Positions 17,612 through 27,096 of a stretch of 64,000 nt of DNA are shown piece after piece; the stretch's first letter is position 1, and every line of letters starts with the position of its first letter. A program made the position numbers and the translations under genes. This DNA is from Variovorax sp. OK212 (GTDB lineage: Bacteria; Pseudomonadota; Gammaproteobacteria; Burkholderiales; Burkholderiaceae_C). Where the stretch lies: contig NZ_FOLP01000030.1 in assembly GCF_900112425.1 (NCBI RefSeq), positions 1-64,000 on the forward strand. The letters run 5' to 3'. The notes below the pieces were generated by a model, which ran no database searches, was not told the origin of the DNA, and saw nothing but the letters and a program-made list of their open reading frames with translations.

Positions 17612-18591
17612 AAGCCTTCAGCTACGAGCGTGCCAGCTCGCCCGAAGCAGCGGCCTCCGCCTGCGCGCGTCCCGGTGCACGCGCCATTGCAGGCGGTACC
17701 AACCTGCTCGACCTGATGAAGCTGCAGATCGAGTCGCCCGTGCACCTGGTCGACATCAACCGCCTGGGGCTGGACACCATCGACGCCACCGTCGACGGCG
17801 GCCTGCGCATCGGCGCCATGGTGCGCAATGCCGACCTGGCCGCCGACGCCCGCGTGCGCAAGAACTACGCGGTGCTCAGCCGCGCGCTGCTCGCTGGCGC
17901 CTCGGGCCAGTTGCGCAACAAGGCCACCACCGGCGGCAACCTGCTGCAGCGCACGCGCTGCGTCTACTTCTACGACACCGCGCGCGCGTGCAACAAGCGC
18001 CAGCCGGGCTCGGGCTGCGCCGCGCTGCAGGGCTACAACCGCATGCATGCGGTGCTCGGCGCCAGCGACCAATGCATTGCCACGCACCCCTCCGACATGG
18101 CGGTGGCCATGCGCGTGCTCGATGCGTCGGTGGAAACGGTGATGCCCAGCGGCACGCGGCGCGTGATTCCCATTGCCGACTTTCATCGCCTGCCCGGCAA
18201 TACGCCGCAGCTGGAGACCAACCTGCAACCCGGCGAGCTGATCACCGGCGTCACGCTGCCGCCGCCCGTACCCGGGCAGCACGTGTACCGCAAGGTGCGT
18301 GACCGCGCTTCCTACGCCTTCGCGCTGGTCTCGGTAGCAGCCATCGTGGACGCCGGGGGTGGTCGCATCCGCTCGGCGCGCATGGCCTTCGGTGGGCTGG
18401 CGCACAAGCCCTGGCGCGTGGAGGCGGCCGAGGCGCGGTTGGCGAACACCGTGCTCGACGAGGCCGCCGTCGATGCCGCGGCCGACGGGGTGCTCTCCGG
18501 CGCCCGCGGTTACGGCCACAACGATTTCAAGCTCCCGCTCGTGCGCCGCACGCTGCAGGCGACCATCACCGAAGCCGTGCGCGCGGCCTGA
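17608..18591 (+). CDS. paoB: Aldehyde oxidoreductase FAD subunit (PaoB/YagS-like)
   Basis: 327 residues. FAD-binding PCMH fold at about 1-215 with AIAGGTNLLDLMK and TTGGNLLQRTRC. The Cys-rich insert (TRCVYFYDTARACNKRQPGSGCAAL ... ASDQCIATHPSDM) is the extra [4Fe-4S] site that distinguishes PaoB from ordinary xanthine-dehydrogenase FAD subunits. Carries electrons from the molybdenum centre. Middle gene of paoABC. Confidence 0.93.
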   Translation: MKAFSYERASSPEAAASACARPGARAIAGGTNLLDLMKLQIESPVHLVDINRLGLDTIDATVDGGLRIGAMVRNADLAADARVRKNYAVLSRALLAGASGQLRNKATTGGNLLQRTRCVYFYDTARACNKRQPGSGCAALQGYNRMHAVLGASDQCIATHPSDMAVAMRVLDASVETVMPSGTRRVIPIADFHRLPGNTPQLETNLQPGELITGVTLPPPVPGQHVYRKVRDRASYAFALVSVAAIVDAGGGRIRSARMAFGGLAHKPWRVEAAEARLANTVLDEAAVDAAADGVLSGARGYGHNDFKLPLVRRTLQATITEAVRAA

Positions 18592-18604
18592 AGGAGAACG
18601 CACC

Positions 18605-20842
18605 ATGGAAATGAACGCTCCCTCGACGCGCAACCCCATAGACGACAACCGCACCGGCCTGATCGGCAAGCCCATCGACCGCGTGGACGGCCGCCTCAAA
18701 GTGACGGGCAAGGCGCCCTACGCCTATGAAGTGCAGGAGGCGCCGGGAAAGCCGGCCTACGGGTTCATCGTCGAGGCCACCATCGCCAAGGGCACGGTGG
18801 CCGACATCGACGCCTCGGCCGCCGAAAAGGCGCCCGGCGTGCTGCTGGTCATGACGCACCGCAACGCGCCGAAGCAGGCGCCGTGGGGGCCCATCGACGC
18901 CAAGGACCGCTTCGCGCGATCGTCCCCGCAGCTGGCGAGCGACAAGGTGCGCTATTACGGCGAGGCAGTGGCCTATGTGGTGGCCGAAAGCTTCGAGGCC
19001 GCACGCTCAGCCGCCGCGCTGGTCCGCATCCGCTACGAAGCCGCGCCCGGCGACTACGACATGGCGGCCGCGCAGGCCAAGGCCGAAAAGCCGAAGGACG
19101 ACGAGATGCAGAAGGCAGACAGCCGCATCGGCGACTTCGAAACGGCCTTTGCGGGTGCGCCCGTGCAGATCGATGCGACGTACACCACGCCGCACCACAT
19201 CCACGCGCAGATGGAGCCGCACGCCACGCTGGCCTGGTGGACCGGCGACAGTGTCACAGTGCACTGCGCCTCGCAACTTCTGGAGAGCGCGCAGAACGCG
19301 GTGGCCAACACGCTGCAGCTTTCACCCTCGAAGGTGCGCATCGTGAGCCGTTACATCGGCGGCGGCTTCGGCGGCAAGCTGCCGGTGTACGGCGACGTGA
19401 TGCTCTCGGCCATGGCCGCGCGGCAGCTGAAGCGGCCCGTGAAGACGGCGCTCACGCGCCAGCAGATGTTCCACTTCACCACGCACCGCAGCCAGACCAT
19501 TCAGCGGCTGCGCCTAGGCGCCACGCGCGACGGCCGGCTCACCGCCATCGGCCACGACTCGCTGTCGCACAGCGCGCGCTTCGACGACTTCTACGAGACC
19601 GCCAGCACCCAGACACGCTCGCTCTATGCCGCCCTCAACCGGCTGACCACGCACCGCTCGGTGAAGCTCGACCTGCCCATCTCCGATTCCACCCGTGCGC
19701 CGGGCGAAGCCGTCGGCATGCTCGCACTCGAACAGGCCATGGATGAGCTGGCCGAAAAGCTCGGCCTCGACCCCATCGAGCTGCGACGGCGCAACGAGCC
19801 CACCACGGACCCGGAGAAGAACATTCCCTTTTCCACCCGCCAACTGCTTCGCTGCATGGACGAAGGCGCCGAACGCTTCGGCTGGAGGCGCCGCAGCGCC
19901 ACCCCCGGCTCCTTGCGCGAGGGCCGATGGCAGATCGGCCTGGGCATGGCAGCGGCCACGCGCAGCAATTTGCTCATGGACGCCAAGTGCGCGGTGGCGC
20001 TCGACCGCCAGGGCGTGCTCACGGCGCGCATGTCGATGACCGACATCGGCACCGGAAGCTACACCGTCTTCACCCAGATTGCGGCGGAGATGCTGGGCCT
20101 GCCGGTCGACCGGGTGCGCATCGAACTCGGCGACAGCGACTTTCCTGAAACGCCCGGCTCGGGCGGCTCGTGGGGAGCCGCCAGCGCGGGCTCTGCCCTG
20201 TTCGACGCCTGCACCAACCTGCGCGGCCAACTCGCGCGCCGCCTGGGCGCGAAGCCCGACGACGTCGTGTTCGCCGACGGCCGCGTCACGGCCGGTGCGC
20301 ACTCCGAATCGATCGGTGTGCTCGCTGGCACCATCGGCCTGCGCGCGGAAGGTCAGATCAAGAAGGGCGACATGGCGAAGAAGTTTTCGCAGCAGGCCTA
20401 CGGCGCGCACTTCGCCGAAGTGGCGGTCGACATGGACACCGGCGAGATCCGCCTGCGCCGCATGCTCGGCGTGTTCGCCGCGGGGCGCATCCTGAACATG
20501 AAGACGGCCACCAGCCAAGCCACCGGCGCCATGATCTGGGGCGTGGGCTCTGCGCTCTTCGAAGACGCGGTGGTCGACACCCGCTTCGGCGCGTTCGTCA
20601 ACCACGATCTGGCCGAATACCACGTGCCCTCGCATGCCGACATTCCTGCGATCGAAGCCGTGTTTCTCGAGGAGGTCGACGACAAAACCAACCCGCTGAA
20701 GATCAAAGGCGTGGGCGAATTGGGCATCTGCGGTGCGGGTGCTGCCGTGGCCAACGCGGTCTACAACGCGACGGGCGTGCGCATTCGCGACTACCCGCTC
20801 ACGCTCGACAAGGTGCTCGGGTTGCAGGCGCGCCAAGGCTGA
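18605..20842 (+). CDS. paoC: Aldehyde oxidoreductase molybdopterin subunit (PaoC/YagR-like)
   Basis: 745 residues, the usual length. Moco-binding loops include GGGFGGKLPVYGD and GSGGSWGAASAG. The base-catalytic Glu is in KGVGELGICGAG near the C-terminus. Oxidises aldehydes to acids and passes electrons to PaoB and PaoA. Exported as a complex on the PaoA Tat signal. The XdhC-like maturation factor PaoD is not adjacent in this window. Confidence 0.94.
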   Translation: MEMNAPSTRNPIDDNRTGLIGKPIDRVDGRLKVTGKAPYAYEVQEAPGKPAYGFIVEATIAKGTVADIDASAAEKAPGVLLVMTHRNAPKQAPWGPIDAKDRFARSSPQLASDKVRYYGEAVAYVVAESFEAARSAAALVRIRYEAAPGDYDMAAAQAKAEKPKDDEMQKADSRIGDFETAFAGAPVQIDATYTTPHHIHAQMEPHATLAWWTGDSVTVHCASQLLESAQNAVANTLQLSPSKVRIVSRYIGGGFGGKLPVYGDVMLSAMAARQLKRPVKTALTRQQMFHFTTHRSQTIQRLRLGATRDGRLTAIGHDSLSHSARFDDFYETASTQTRSLYAALNRLTTHRSVKLDLPISDSTRAPGEAVGMLALEQAMDELAEKLGLDPIELRRRNEPTTDPEKNIPFSTRQLLRCMDEGAERFGWRRRSATPGSLREGRWQIGLGMAAATRSNLLMDAKCAVALDRQGVLTARMSMTDIGTGSYTVFTQIAAEMLGLPVDRVRIELGDSDFPETPGSGGSWGAASAGSALFDACTNLRGQLARRLGAKPDDVVFADGRVTAGAHSESIGVLAGTIGLRAEGQIKKGDMAKKFSQQAYGAHFAEVAVDMDTGEIRLRRMLGVFAAGRILNMKTATSQATGAMIWGVGSALFEDAVVDTRFGAFVNHDLAEYHVPSHADIPAIEAVFLEEVDDKTNPLKIKGVGELGICGAGAAVANAVYNATGVRIRDYPLTLDKVLGLQARQG

Positions 20843-20953
20843 GCCAGGCAGCGAACACCCGCGCAATTTCGCAGGGTGAACGTTTCCAGTTCGGCTCGAG
20901 TGCAGCTGGATTTGCTCTACAGGTGACAGGTGTCTCAAGCAAAGGAGTCGACC

Positions 20954-21208
20954 ATGGCAAGAATGATGGGTTCGTTCGAAACGGAGTCAATTGCGGCTCC
21001 CCAGTTGCCTGATTCAGTGGAACTGGAGATGCCGCAAACCTATCGAGCCCGGCTGATCCGGCAGCGCGCCTACGAACTCGCCGAGCGCCGTGAATTTCTG
21101 GGGCACAACCAGCTCGAGGAATGGCTGCAAGCGGAACGCGAGGTGGACGCGCTGCTCTCGAGTCAACCTCCGGGATCCAACGGCCTCGACCCCCGGCCAA
21201 GCCTGTGA
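20954..21208 (+). CDS. DUF2934 protein
   Basis: 84 residues. The DUF2934 segment is at about 35-70: IRQRAYELAERREFLGHNQLEEWLQAEREV, an amphipathic helix-turn-helix common in stress-associated small proteins of proteobacteria. AAAGGAG precedes the ATG. A second DUF2934 protein is at 25451. Function unknown. Confidence 0.88.
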   Translation: MARMMGSFETESIAAPQLPDSVELEMPQTYRARLIRQRAYELAERREFLGHNQLEEWLQAEREVDALLSSQPPGSNGLDPRPSL

Positions 21209-21711
21209 ATCCCGTGCAAGTTGCCGGCCCTGGGCCGCTTTCGACAGAACAGGTCAGGGGCCGCCACGACGCGGCGGCGTGACCAACTTCAGTTCTTACC
21301 GCGAACGCTCGAGGCAAGACTTTGTAGAAGCGCCCGGGCCGCTGGCCGACGAACATCCAGACGGCCTTGCGGCTCGCGTACCTTGCTGGCGATCGCCGGA
21401 AAACGTCCCGCAAACTGGCACGCCGAGAGCGAGTGCGACAGGGGCGCCCACCGCCCATCGGAACGCCTGGCGCTGCGCCTTCTCATTCGCTTCCAATCTC
21501 AAGTTGCCTGCCATCGCCTCTCCGCGAGTCCGCTCAGACCGTTGACTGGAAGATTTCGGGCCGCTTCTACGAACGCTTGCTGAGCCATCCGAATGTTCGA
21601 CAACCTCGCGTACCACGGTCTTCGCCCAAGCCTTCGCACCAGCCGCTGATTTGGCGGAAACGGCTCGGCTTTTCAGGCTGTGGACCTTGGCCAGTTGCAT
21701 CGGTGCGAAGG
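21209..21711. other. No gene recognised
   Basis: About 500 bases downstream of both DUF2934 and the convergent catalase gene. Several frames are open on both strands (for example minus 21296-21700), but none shows a domain I recognise. Confidence 0.35.
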
Positions 21712-24159
21712 TCAGGGTGCGCGCGGAGGATCATTCTCACGCGCAAAGTGCCGCGGGCCGCCCACGGCCGCGATGAACGCAGTGATCGCTTCGTCGGCGC
21801 CTGCAGCGTCGGCGAGGATGAGGCCAGGGTCTGCAGACCCGTCAGGCAGCGTCATCGGGATCTGCGCCTCGGCCAGCAGCGCGTCGGATGCGCCCAGCGC
21901 CAGGATCGTCTTGCAGTGCCAGTACTGCACCCGCAGGAACTCGAGTGTGTGAGCGTCCGCGTCCAGCGCCTCGACCGCCGCAGCACCTTCGGGCAGCACC
22001 AGCGCATCGAAAAGGAAACCGGGCGAGTTCTCCATCGTCGCATCGACGGCGAACCTCTCGCCGTTCGCGCCAATGCACGTTCCCAGCCGCGCGCCGACGA
22101 GCCGCGGCACCGCGCCGGCCGCCACCAGGGACGACACTACCTTCTGCAGCGACGTCCCCTCGACGCCATTGGCCACGAGCACCGCCACCTTGCGCGTGCG
22201 AATGCCGCCGTCCCCGGGCCGCGCCATCAGCGACAGGGCTGGCGACACCTCCACCTCTGGCGTCGCCGGCTTCTCCAGTGCCCTGGGAAGCGGTGCCGGA
22301 AGCTCCATGCCCAAGTCCTGCGCAAGCCTTTGCGCGAGGTCGGGGGCGGCGTTCAGCAGGCTTGCCACCACGCGCTCGCGCACCGCGGGCACCGTGACCT
22401 TGGAAAGCTCGAAGCGGAACGCATTGCCGATATGCGCCTTCTCCGTTTCGGTCTGGCTCTCGAAAAACAGCCTGGCTTGCGTGTAGTGGTCGGCAAACTT
22501 CTCAGGCTTGATGCGGACCTTGTCCGCGCTTTCCTTGGCATCGATGCGCCTTGCGATGCTCGTGAACCCCTGCGCCGCGCCCGCCTGGAACGGGCATCCG
22601 CCGGCCAGCGAGTTAGGCTCGTAGGCCACACGCCCGCGGTTGATCGCCTGGCGGTGCATGCCGTCGCGCTGGTTGTTGTGCACCTGCGCGATCGGTGCGT
22701 TGATCGGCAGCTCATGGAAATTCGGCCCACCCAGCCGGCTGATCTGCGTGTCGACATAAGAGTGAATGCGCCCGGCGAGCAGCGGGTCGTTCGTGAAGTC
22801 CAGGCCCGGCACGATGTGCGCGGTGCAGAAGGCCACCTGCTCGGTTTCAGCGAAGAAGTTGTCGGGGTTTCGGTTGAGCACCATGCGCCCCACGATCTGC
22901 ACCGGCACAAGCTCCTCGGGAACGATCTTGGTTGCGTCGAGGATGTCGAAGCTGAACTGCTCCGCCTGTTCCTCCGTGAAGATCTGCAACCCGAGCTCCC
23001 ACTCGGGATACTCGCCCGCATCGATCGCCTCCCACAAGTCGCGGCGATGGAAGTCGGGGTCGGCGCCCGAGATCTTCACCGCCTCCTCCCACACCAGCGA
23101 ATGTGTCCCCAGCTTCGGCTGCCAATGGAACTTCACGAGGAAGCTTTCGCCCGCTTCATTGACCAGGCGGAAGGTGTGCACGCCGAAGCCCTGCATCATT
23201 CGGTAGCTGCGCGGGATGGCGCGGTCCGACATCTGCCACATCAGCATGTGCGTGGATTCGGGCATCAACGACACGAAGTCCCAGAAGGTGTCGTGCGCGC
23301 TGGCCGCCTGCGGCATCTGGTGGTGCGGCTCGGGTTTCACCGCATGCACAAGGTCTGGGAACTTCATCGCGTCCTGGATGAAGAACACCGGCATGTTGTT
23401 GCCCACCAGGTCCCAGTTGCCTTCGTCGGTATAGAACTTCACGGCAAAGCCACGCACATCGCGCGCGGTGTCTTTCGATCCGCGCTCGCCGGCCACCGTG
23501 GAGAAGCGCACGAACACCGGCGTGACCTTGCCGGCCTCCTTGAACGGTGCGGCCTTCGTGAACTTGGTGAGCGGCTCGTAGCACTCGAAGAAGCCGTGGG
23601 CGCCAGAGCCGCGGGCATGGACGATGCGCTCCGGAATGCGCTCATGATCGAAGTGCGTGAGCTTCTCGCGCAAGATGAAGTCTTCGAGCAGCACCGGGCC
23701 GCGCGCCCCGGCCTTCAGAGAGTTCTGGTTGTCGGCAACGGCCACGCCCTGGTTCGTCGTCAGCACCTGACCGCTCGAATCGACGCGCACGCGGTCGAGC
23801 GTGCCGGTCGTCGCATTGACGCCTTCGGGAGCAACCGTACCCGTCTTGTCGGAGGCGTTGCGCTCCGACAGCGAGCTACCGCCCGGCAACCTGGACGGCG
23901 GTGAGACAGCCGCGCCGGCAGGCGTTGCCGACGCATTCGCCTCTCCATGTTCGAAAGGCTTCGTCTCGTTCGACGGCATTCCGCTTGCAAGCGCCTGGGT
24001 GTCGATCGCTCTCTGCGCGGGCAAGTCGCCCTTGCCGGCCTGGGGCGGAGCGGGACTCGCGGGCCCGCTGTCGGTGTTGCGCGCGGCGGCTCTGGCCGCG
24101 TCGATTTCCGCTGAGCTGGCTGCAGGGGTGGCAGAAGTCGGTGGGGTTTTCTTGGCCAT
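21712..24159 (-). CDS. katE: Large-subunit catalase (KatE / HPII type)
   Basis: 815 residues, as expected for clade-2 catalases. A ~120-residue low-complexity N-terminal arm precedes the haem core. The essential His181 is in RIVHARGSGAHGFFE, the distal Asn in LVGNNMPVFFIQD, and the proximal Tyr in RIHSYVDTQ. The C-terminal flavodoxin/DJ-1-like domain runs from about 650 on (RKVAVLVANGVEG). Converts hydrogen peroxide to water and oxygen in the cytoplasm. An upstream in-frame start at 24282 is rejected: the family arm begins MAKKTPP here and GAGAGAG precedes it. Confidence 0.95.
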   Translation of the reverse strand: MAKKTPPTSATPAASSAEIDAARAAARNTDSGPASPAPPQAGKGDLPAQRAIDTQALASGMPSNETKPFEHGEANASATPAGAAVSPPSRLPGGSSLSERNASDKTGTVAPEGVNATTGTLDRVRVDSSGQVLTTNQGVAVADNQNSLKAGARGPVLLEDFILREKLTHFDHERIPERIVHARGSGAHGFFECYEPLTKFTKAAPFKEAGKVTPVFVRFSTVAGERGSKDTARDVRGFAVKFYTDEGNWDLVGNNMPVFFIQDAMKFPDLVHAVKPEPHHQMPQAASAHDTFWDFVSLMPESTHMLMWQMSDRAIPRSYRMMQGFGVHTFRLVNEAGESFLVKFHWQPKLGTHSLVWEEAVKISGADPDFHRRDLWEAIDAGEYPEWELGLQIFTEEQAEQFSFDILDATKIVPEELVPVQIVGRMVLNRNPDNFFAETEQVAFCTAHIVPGLDFTNDPLLAGRIHSYVDTQISRLGGPNFHELPINAPIAQVHNNQRDGMHRQAINRGRVAYEPNSLAGGCPFQAGAAQGFTSIARRIDAKESADKVRIKPEKFADHYTQARLFFESQTETEKAHIGNAFRFELSKVTVPAVRERVVASLLNAAPDLAQRLAQDLGMELPAPLPRALEKPATPEVEVSPALSLMARPGDGGIRTRKVAVLVANGVEGTSLQKVVSSLVAAGAVPRLVGARLGTCIGANGERFAVDATMENSPGFLFDALVLPEGAAAVEALDADAHTLEFLRVQYWHCKTILALGASDALLAEAQIPMTLPDGSADPGLILADAAGADEAITAFIAAVGGPRHFARENDPPRAP

Positions 24160-24333
24160 GGCTCTCTCTCGAAAATGGGGAGGCAAGGCTATGCTCTGTA
24201 GATGCGGCTTTTTGTAGGAAGCCGCCGCATCGCCATCGGGAGATTTGCAACAGGGAGAGACGACAAACGGGTCGGGGGCCAATTCAATGCCTGCAGCTGC
24301 CCTTGCGACGATGCCGGGCCCGCAGCTATTGCT

Positions 24334-24501
24334 TCAATCACTGCGGTCACGCAGCCGCGCTGGGTTGTTCTCCAAATAACGCTCCCACAAGAAAAGTGCT
24401 GGTAGCGCAAGCAGGTGCAACAAGGCAAACAGCAAGCCGAAGCAGAACATTGCGATCGCGATCACAGGGCTCGCCGCAATGCCAAACAGTGTCTTCAACA
24501 T
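24334..24501 (-). CDS. 55-residue membrane protein
   Basis: Reads MLKTLFGIAASPVIAIAMF, then a continuous hydrophobic stretch to ALFLWERY and a polar C-terminus LENNPARLRDRSD. An AGGAGG site lies seven bases before the ATG, which supports translation. One long or two short membrane helices are likely. No family is recognised. It lies upstream of katE in the same direction and could share its transcript. Confidence 0.6.
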   Translation of the reverse strand: MLKTLFGIAASPVIAIAMFCFGLLFALLHLLALPALFLWERYLENNPARLRDRSD

Positions 24502-24697
24502 TTTCAAACCCTCCTCAGGGCCAATGGTGCCCAGCGCCCCTCGAACGCTTCGTAGGAAGGCGGCTGAATTTTCTTTTCTGCGAGCCCTCTGCGCCCGCCT
24601 ACACGCTGCACGCGCGCGCGCTGACGCAACGCACGCGGTCTCGCTCTAGATTTCGACCAACCCCTCCCTTTTCATGCGCCACCCGGAGAGCATCAAA

Positions 24698-25426
24698 ATG
24701 ATCGGCATCGTCGTACCCGCGCACAACGAAGAGGCTTGCATTCGCTTCTGCCTGACGGCCTTGCGTGAAGCCGCCCGGCACGCTGACCTGGCAGGTGAGC
24801 CCGTGGAGATCGTTGTCGTTCTGGACGCATGCACGGACGCCACCGGCGTGTTCGCCTGCGCCACAGGAGCCATGACGCTGAGCGTTCGCGCAAGAAACGT
24901 CGGCATGGCGCGCGCCATTGGCGCCGAGGCATTGCTCGCCCGGGGGGCACGATGGCTCGCGTTCACCGACGCCGACACGGTCGTCGCATGCTCGTGGCTT
25001 GCGGATCAGCTCTCCCTTGGTGCCGACGCCGTGTGCGGAACGGTCGGCGTGGTCGACTGGACACCGCACGGCGCGCATGCCCCCTTGCTGGAGTGGCATT
25101 TTCAGCAGACCTACACCGATACGGAAGGTCACTCGCACGTGCACGGGGCCAACCTGGGGGTGTCGGCTGTCGCGTACAGGCGCGCGGGCGGCTTTCGCCA
25201 CCTGCAATGCAGCGAGGATGTCGCCCTGGTCAACGCGCTGGTTGCCTCCGGGGCTGCGGTGGCATGGAGCGCGAAGCCCCGGGTGGTCACCAGCGCGCGA
25301 AAAGATGGAAGGGCCACGGGCGGATTCGCGGACGCCTTGATCAATGCCGTGGCCCAACGGCTTGAGGCAGCGGCGCGGCCGCTGCTGTTGCCGACGCCGG
25401 CGTCGTCCTCGATAAATCATCCATGA
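24698..25426 (+). CDS. Family-2-like glycosyltransferase
   Basis: 242 residues. GT-A fold: IVVPAHNEEACIRFCLTAL nucleotide-sugar loop, DAD motif in FTDADTVVACSWL, and acceptor-side ED in CSEDVALVNALV. No membrane helices, so a soluble enzyme or one that works with a partner. Start at 24698 is chosen because GGAGAG lies seven bases upstream; an earlier ATG at 24674 is in frame. A decayed relative lies at 27097-27420. Sugar and acceptor unknown. Confidence 0.85.
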   Translation: MIGIVVPAHNEEACIRFCLTALREAARHADLAGEPVEIVVVLDACTDATGVFACATGAMTLSVRARNVGMARAIGAEALLARGARWLAFTDADTVVACSWLADQLSLGADAVCGTVGVVDWTPHGAHAPLLEWHFQQTYTDTEGHSHVHGANLGVSAVAYRRAGGFRHLQCSEDVALVNALVASGAAVAWSAKPRVVTSARKDGRATGGFADALINAVAQRLEAAARPLLLPTPASSSINHP

Positions 25427-25450
25427 CCCGAAATCTTCAAAGGAGCCACC

Positions 25451-25807
25451 ATGACGAACAATGCTCAACAGAAGCCGATGTCGCCGGTCAACATCGACCA
25501 GAACCGTGCGGTAGGGCAAGACAGCCCGGCGCAAGGCAGCCGCATGGGCCGGGAAGCGAACAAGGCGCACGGCTACCCCGGCGAAGCCGAGCAGCAGGTG
25601 GCGACAAACTCCACCAACCCTTCGGGCACTGAACCCAGCGAGCCGGCCTCCGTCAGCGCGACCTCGATCACAGAAGAAAGCAGCCGCGAGGAAGCCGTGC
25701 GCCGTGCGGCCTATGAAGCTTATGAACGTCGCGGCAGTGCTGCGGGCAGTGACGTCGACGACTGGCTGGAAGCCGAGGCGCAGGTGAACCGACAACACTC
25801 CAAGTAG
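25451..25807 (+). CDS. DUF2934 protein
   Basis: 118 residues. A disordered polar N-terminal half (Gln, Asn, Ser, Pro) is followed by the DUF2934 helix pair EEAVRRAAYEAYERRGSAAGSDVDDWLEAEAQV. AAAGGAG site before the ATG. 24 bases after the glycosyltransferase stop, so possibly one transcript. Its stop codon abuts the truncated hsp20 remnant on the other strand. Related to the protein at 20954. Confidence 0.87.
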   Translation: MTNNAQQKPMSPVNIDQNRAVGQDSPAQGSRMGREANKAHGYPGEAEQQVATNSTNPSGTEPSEPASVSATSITEESSREEAVRRAAYEAYERRGSAAGSDVDDWLEAEAQVNRQHSK

Positions 25808-25889
25808 TGAGCTCGAAGGCCTGCTGCATGTCGCGCGGCAGGCGATTCATCTCCGCGAACAGATCGCGAAGAAACAAGGATCGATACAT
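25805..25889 (-). pseudogene. Truncated hsp20 (first ~28 codons)
   Basis: Reads MYRSLFLRDLFAEMNRLPRDMQQAF against MYRSLFPRDVLAEIDRLQRDMRQAA of the intact gene at 884. The leader also matches, with GGAGAT then GCC before ATG in both. Similarity stops where the DUF2934 stop codon begins, so the rest was lost at that junction. Confidence 0.8.
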
Positions 25890-26007
25890 GGCGACAATCT
25901 CCGAAAAGTTGACGGAGCGCGGGCGCGCGTCCCGACGCTTCCGTGAATTGGTCTCGGTGCTCGGCGACGAGTTTCAAGGGCTTGTCGATGCATATCACCT
26001 GCGTGCC

Positions 26008-26331
26008 CTAGTGAGGCTTGGTCGGCTCGCGAGGCGTCGAGGATTTGCGCGTGCTGGCAATAAACGCTGCGGACCTGATACGGGGCATCCGAAACCTCCA
26101 GCGTAGCGCACGGGACTCGGGATAGCCAAACTTCGCGAGTTCTTCGCGCCCCTTTTGGGTAATCGCCAACACCTGGGCCTCAGCAAGCGAACCGTCGGTC
26201 GACGCCGGACGAATCAGAGCGACGACAAGCCCCGCGGCCCGGAGGACCCTTACCCCGTCGATGTCCTCCTTACGGTAGAACGGCATGGGCAGTCGAGAGC
26301 CCGCGATTTGCCTGAGCAAGTTCATGGCCAT
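26008..26331 (-). CDS. Small conserved protein, member 2 of the paralogous family
   Basis: 107 residues beginning MAMNLLRQIAGSRLPMPFY, nearly the same as the protein at 449, with DIDGVRVLRAAGLV and VLAITQKGREELAKF, and a matching tail SRALRWRFRMPRIRS. The same AAAGGAGGTACTGAA leader sets the start at 26331. It is followed on the same strand by the hsp20 remnant, the same gene order as 449-1321. No function recognised. Confidence 0.75.
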   Translation of the reverse strand: MAMNLLRQIAGSRLPMPFYRKEDIDGVRVLRAAGLVVALIRPASTDGSLAEAQVLAITQKGREELAKFGYPESRALRWRFRMPRIRSAAFIASTRKSSTPREPTKPH

Positions 26332-26873
26332 TTCAGTACCTCCTTTGAGATTGACCACTTTGCGACGACGAAGAAGATAGATCTTGCCGCGCTGGTTTTC
26401 AAGAGGGGAACCGGCGCCCACAGCCGCAAGTCTGCGAGAAAAAAGACCAGGTCGCTCGGGACCGGGTTGAGGTTTACAGCAAGCCTGCGGCTAACCACGG
26501 GGGAAGCGAATTTAAGGTTGTGCCCGACGCATTGAATGTCGGACGATTCTGATTTTTTCGCTTGAACGCCACATGCAGCTTGCGGACCGGCGCGGGCCTG
26601 CGCTGCTTTGCAGCGGCACGGAACGGGCTACGGGCGATTCCCGTCGAGGCAGTTACGCTCATTTGCGCCATGAGTTTTTCTTCGCGCCTGGCAAATCGGT
26701 CGCACATGTCCACAAGGTCCGGGCCGAGTCCGGCCCGAGCCTTCAACAAAAGGTGAGAGCGCTCCACCGCTGCCTAGGCCGAGGTAGAAGGCATGCGGGA
26801 ACAAGCAATGCTCCTACGTGTGGCGTCGGGCGTCATTTGCAGAATGCCCGCGAAGTAAGAAGCTCCGACTCAA
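26332..26873. other. Leader and unassigned DNA
   Basis: The first ~60 bases are the leader of the leftward small-protein gene. A GTG-started minus-strand frame (26474-26767) is open but not recognisable. Otherwise nothing is seen. Confidence 0.35.
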
Positions 26874-27086
26874 ATGCCACTCTCCTACCTCCGCAAGATC
26901 GAGCGGGCGACCTTGCCTCTTACGGTGACGGACCCTGTTGATGTCAGACAGGTGGAACTGCTCCGCGCTGCTCTGGTGATTACTGCGACGCTGCGCCGAG
27001 CCGCCCCCGAAACACCGCCGCATTCCGCAGTAGTTCACGAGATAACACCTGCGGGGTGGATTCTTCTAACACGCGGCATCGCGTAG
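26874..27086 (+). CDS. Small conserved protein, member 3 of the paralogous family
   Basis: 70 residues: MPLSYLRKIERATLPLTV, then DVRQVELLRAALV and VVHEITPAGWILL. It has the family pattern M-x-x-x-YLR-x-I-x-x-A-x-LPL, but the AAGLV core is altered to RAALV and the GR motif is lost, and no strong ribosome site precedes it. It may be decaying. It lies immediately before the glycosyltransferase fragment. Confidence 0.5.
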   Translation: MPLSYLRKIERATLPLTVTDPVDVRQVELLRAALVITATLRRAAPETPPHSAVVHEITPAGWILLTRGIA

Positions 27087-27096
27087 CGCTGAACCG

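Noticed and set aside
21367..23904. 845-codon plus-strand frame opposite the catalase
   Set aside because: Its composition (His, Arg, Leu-rich without motifs) is that of an antisense shadow; katE is certain on the other strand.
25888..26106. 71-codon plus-strand frame MATISEKLTERGRASRRF
   Set aside because: It lies opposite the hsp20 leader remnant and the small-protein gene, both supported by homology on the minus strand.
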